A DNA stretch of 64,000 nt, from the NCBI GenBank assembly GCA_036345935.2, contig JADWOT020000006.1, positions 20,352,967 through 20,416,966 on the forward strand. Reading direction: 5' to 3'. A program made the translations under genes and the position numbers. Positions 61,758 through 64,000 of the stretch are shown here, piece by piece; within the stretch, counting starts at the first letter, position 1, and each line of letters begins with the position of its first letter. The notes under the pieces are model-generated. The model had not been told where the DNA came from, did no database searches, and worked only from the letters and a program-made list of their open reading frames with translations. Origin of the DNA: Taenia hydatigena. Lineage: Eukaryota > Platyhelminthes > Cestoda > Cyclophyllidea > Taeniidae.

Positions 61758-63035
61758 CTTCAAAACAGCAGGGTATCTGCTTCGCTCGTAGGAAGAGGGG
61801 GATTCCAACGGGCACGCAAACGCGACTGGTGGTCAAGCGACCAATTAGAGGCGAGCAAAGCTCGCACGTTCGTAGGTGCGTGTAGGTGTATGCGCACAGG
61901 CGGCACCAATCGGCTTCTTGATAATGAAACCTATGCCCGAACACTTTACATTTACTGGACAGTTAATCTGGGTGCTATAAGAATTCGAAGTAAAGAATCA
62001 AGCAACTACAGCTGCAATTTTAAAGCTACCAACTTGTGCGGAAAAATTAGCAGACTTGCAGACACTACAACAAAAGTAACTACAGTCTTTGAAGTGGTAT
62101 GTAGGTTAATTTTTGCAGCTGCTGCAGTTTTCCAACTTTCCTTTCCTTCCTTTTTTCCCCATTTCTCATGTGATCCAATGACCGAGCAATGTTGCTGCCA
62201 AGAAAAGATGATAACTTTCAATTTGAACAAATACTATAGTGGAGCCGCCATTTTAAACCACACCTCATTCTATTTTCCTCCCAATGGCAACTCGCGTCAC
62301 GAGTTATTTCCTACTGCAATGTAAGGCCTTTTCATGATCTTTTCGTATTAGAACCTTCTTTTGACTGATTAGATATTCCTGGTTTTAAGGCACATCTTTA
62401 AATAGGGTCGGTTTTCGCCCAGTTGATCAATCTCAACCGCACTTATTGGAATCTTTGTCTGAGGTCCCTGCTCAGACGCACAGCGCATGGCTTTTGTCTT
62501 CGAGTCTAACGATACAACATATTTAGAAAGACTCTACCCACGATAATAGTGCTAGAATAAGTGTAGTTATTGATTTTAGCGATGTTAAATGGCGGGAAGA
62601 AGTAGCTGAACCTATTAAATAAATGGGTATCACAACCCGAATTTACTGATGGCAGCAAGCCTCAAAAACTGTTTGCTTGTTTCGTTCTGGTCACTCAAAA
62701 CATCGCCGAGTTACGATGGTAAGTGACTTTTGACTACAATATTAAGCGAAACGACAGTTAATGTCATTGGCGGTCCCCAAACTATTCACTCACTACCCAT
62801 CTCGCAATTCTTGATGCGACACTTTTTGTGTGCAATAAAGCTTGGCTTCATACCTAGTTCTGCAGCTGATAGCCACTTAAGGATGTAATAGATTGAGATG
62901 AGATAGGTGATGTTGTCCTACCCCATCCTCCGCATTTCTCTTGCAATATTTTATTGAAGCAGCGATTATCTCAATTCCTTGTTGCTATCAATAAACAGCG
63001 ACATACGACGATGAGACTTAAAGGCGTGGCACTTT
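61758..63035. other. Upstream flank of the Jagged gene
   Basis: It should hold the promoter and 5' UTR of the minus-strand gene. I see no convincing TATA or initiator. A 250-codon plus-strand frame (61572-62324) overlaps the Jagged signal-peptide exon antisense and shows no domain. A copy of a dispersed repeat lies at 62881-62950. Confidence 0.5.
62881..62950 (+). repeat. Dispersed repeat, copy 2
   Basis: Ungapped similarity to 39543-39612. It lies just upstream of the transposase pseudogene and might be part of the same element or an independent short repeat. Confidence 0.55.
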
Positions 63036-63840
63036 GACCGTCCTTCAACAAGTTGTCCGGCAAAAAACACTGAAACGGTTCATGAGTGTGTTGCTGAGAG
63101 TCCAGGGACATCAAATCGGCACCGTGGCCAAGAATTGGGCATTTCGTAAAGCACGCTATGACGTGTTCTCACGATTGGTTTGCTCCATCTCCATGCTTGC
63201 AAAAGTCCAATTGACTCAAGGACAGAAGTCTAATGACCCCGCATAGCGAATGAATTTCGTCAAATGAATCATGTAGCAGCGAAAAGCGGATACTGATTCC
63301 TCAAACGAAATTGATTTTGGCAAAAAGACCCTTTTTTACTTGATGGCTTGGATAATAGACAAGATTGTATTTAGGAACCAAAATATTCGCGAGTGCCTTT
63401 TGAGAAACAAATGCATTCACAAGGTGTCACCGTTTGGTGCGGAATTTTGGCTGAAGGCACCATCGAGTCATTCTTCATCGGAAATGCAGCTGATCAGGCA
63501 GGAACAGCTAATGATACTCGCTAACACAACATAATAATCCAGTTTGTTATGCCAAAAGTGCAAAACACGGATCTAAATGGCGTGTAGTTATAACAAGACG
63601 ATGCTGCATGACATACAGCCTGAGAAACAATTCCATTACTGCATGAGACATATCCCGGTTGTGTAATTTCTCATATTGATGATCGAATTCGGCCACCCCA
63701 ATAATGCGGTTTAACGCCATTAGAATTGTTTTCTCAGGTTTTTGAAGTCTAAGATTTATGTCGACAAGCCTACGAAAACCCACGCCTTGAAGAAGGAAAT
63801 TTGGCGTTGTGTCAACAACACGGCTAAGAGAAAAACCTAA
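63036..63840 (+). pseudogene. Tc1/mariner-type transposase, decayed
   Basis: Translating in shifting frames recovers conserved pieces in the right order: DRPSTS, a helix-turn-helix like part ending ELGIS and HAYKVQLTQ-like residues, LDGLDNRQDC, PFEKQMHSQGVTVWCGI with AEGTIESFFIGNA, a QDDA/HTA/ETI segment, LLHETYPGCVIS, a remnant of the PP..C-LTPL box, and IYVDKPT near the end. Several in-frame stops and at least two frameshifts interrupt it. In the last catalytic box a Gly replaces the Asp expected after Cys, so it is inactive. The family is an IS630/Tc1/mariner-superfamily transposase common in invertebrates. I could not define the terminal inverted repeats. Confidence 0.85.
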
Positions 63841-64000
63841 ATAAAGGGCGCGTACATGGCACCAAATACGTGGAGGACTCTTACCAAATTTAATGTTTTA
63901 TGCTCCACTTTATACTATATGATTTTAGGGTCAGAAAAAATTAAAATAATTTAATTATAGGTTTGTTTTTTGCATTAGAATTACTTCTCTCGCCAATATG
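63841..64000. other. Right end of the window
   Basis: A+T-rich sequence after the transposase remnant; it probably contains the 3' part of the element. Nothing else seen. Confidence 0.5.

Noticed and set aside
63547..63783. 78-codon minus-strand frame
   Set aside because: Shadow of the plus-strand transposase remnant.

Overview
This window looks like nuclear DNA from an invertebrate animal. Two large multi-exon genes with GT-AG introns (about 70 bases to 7 kb) are arranged tail to tail, inside A+T-leaning introns. Neither gene resembles a prokaryotic, fungal or plant layout. Intron sizes, divergent but recognisable metazoan orthologues and a decayed Tc1/mariner-type transposase would fit a flatworm or another lophotrochozoan, but I cannot fix the species from sequence alone.

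Positions 3-36264, plus strand: all but the 5' end of DNA2, the replication/repair nuclease-helicase. I could place 23 exons (about 1,185 codons). They carry the four iron-sulfur cysteines, the GKID and LELKTG nuclease motifs, a Walker A motif split over an intron, and helicase motifs Ia to VI. The reading frame is consistent at every junction except exon 14/15, where a short exon is probably missing from my model.

Positions 36265-37633: a 1.4-kb convergent intergenic stretch with no gene that I can support.

Positions 37634-61757, minus strand: a Jagged/Serrate-class Notch ligand of about 1,280 residues. Its order is signal peptide, MNNL domain, DSL domain, sixteen EGF repeats (repeat 10 has the insertion typical of Jagged), VWC-like domain, cysteine-rich juxtamembrane region, one membrane span and a short cytoplasmic tail. 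The summed exon phases close exactly. The one uncertain part is the small exon between MNNL and DSL. The DSL domain lacks three residues in the loop that contacts Notch in vertebrate Jagged.

Positions 61758-64000: the upstream flank of the Jagged gene. It holds one copy of a dispersed repeat (a second copy lies in a Jagged intron) and a transposase pseudogene with stops and frameshifts.

Two intronic places (9100-9303 and 59643-60156) look more like coding sequence than their surroundings and may hold nested, unidentified exons. I found no RNA gene, CRISPR array or obviously new system. The two main genes are functionally unrelated and share only their location.
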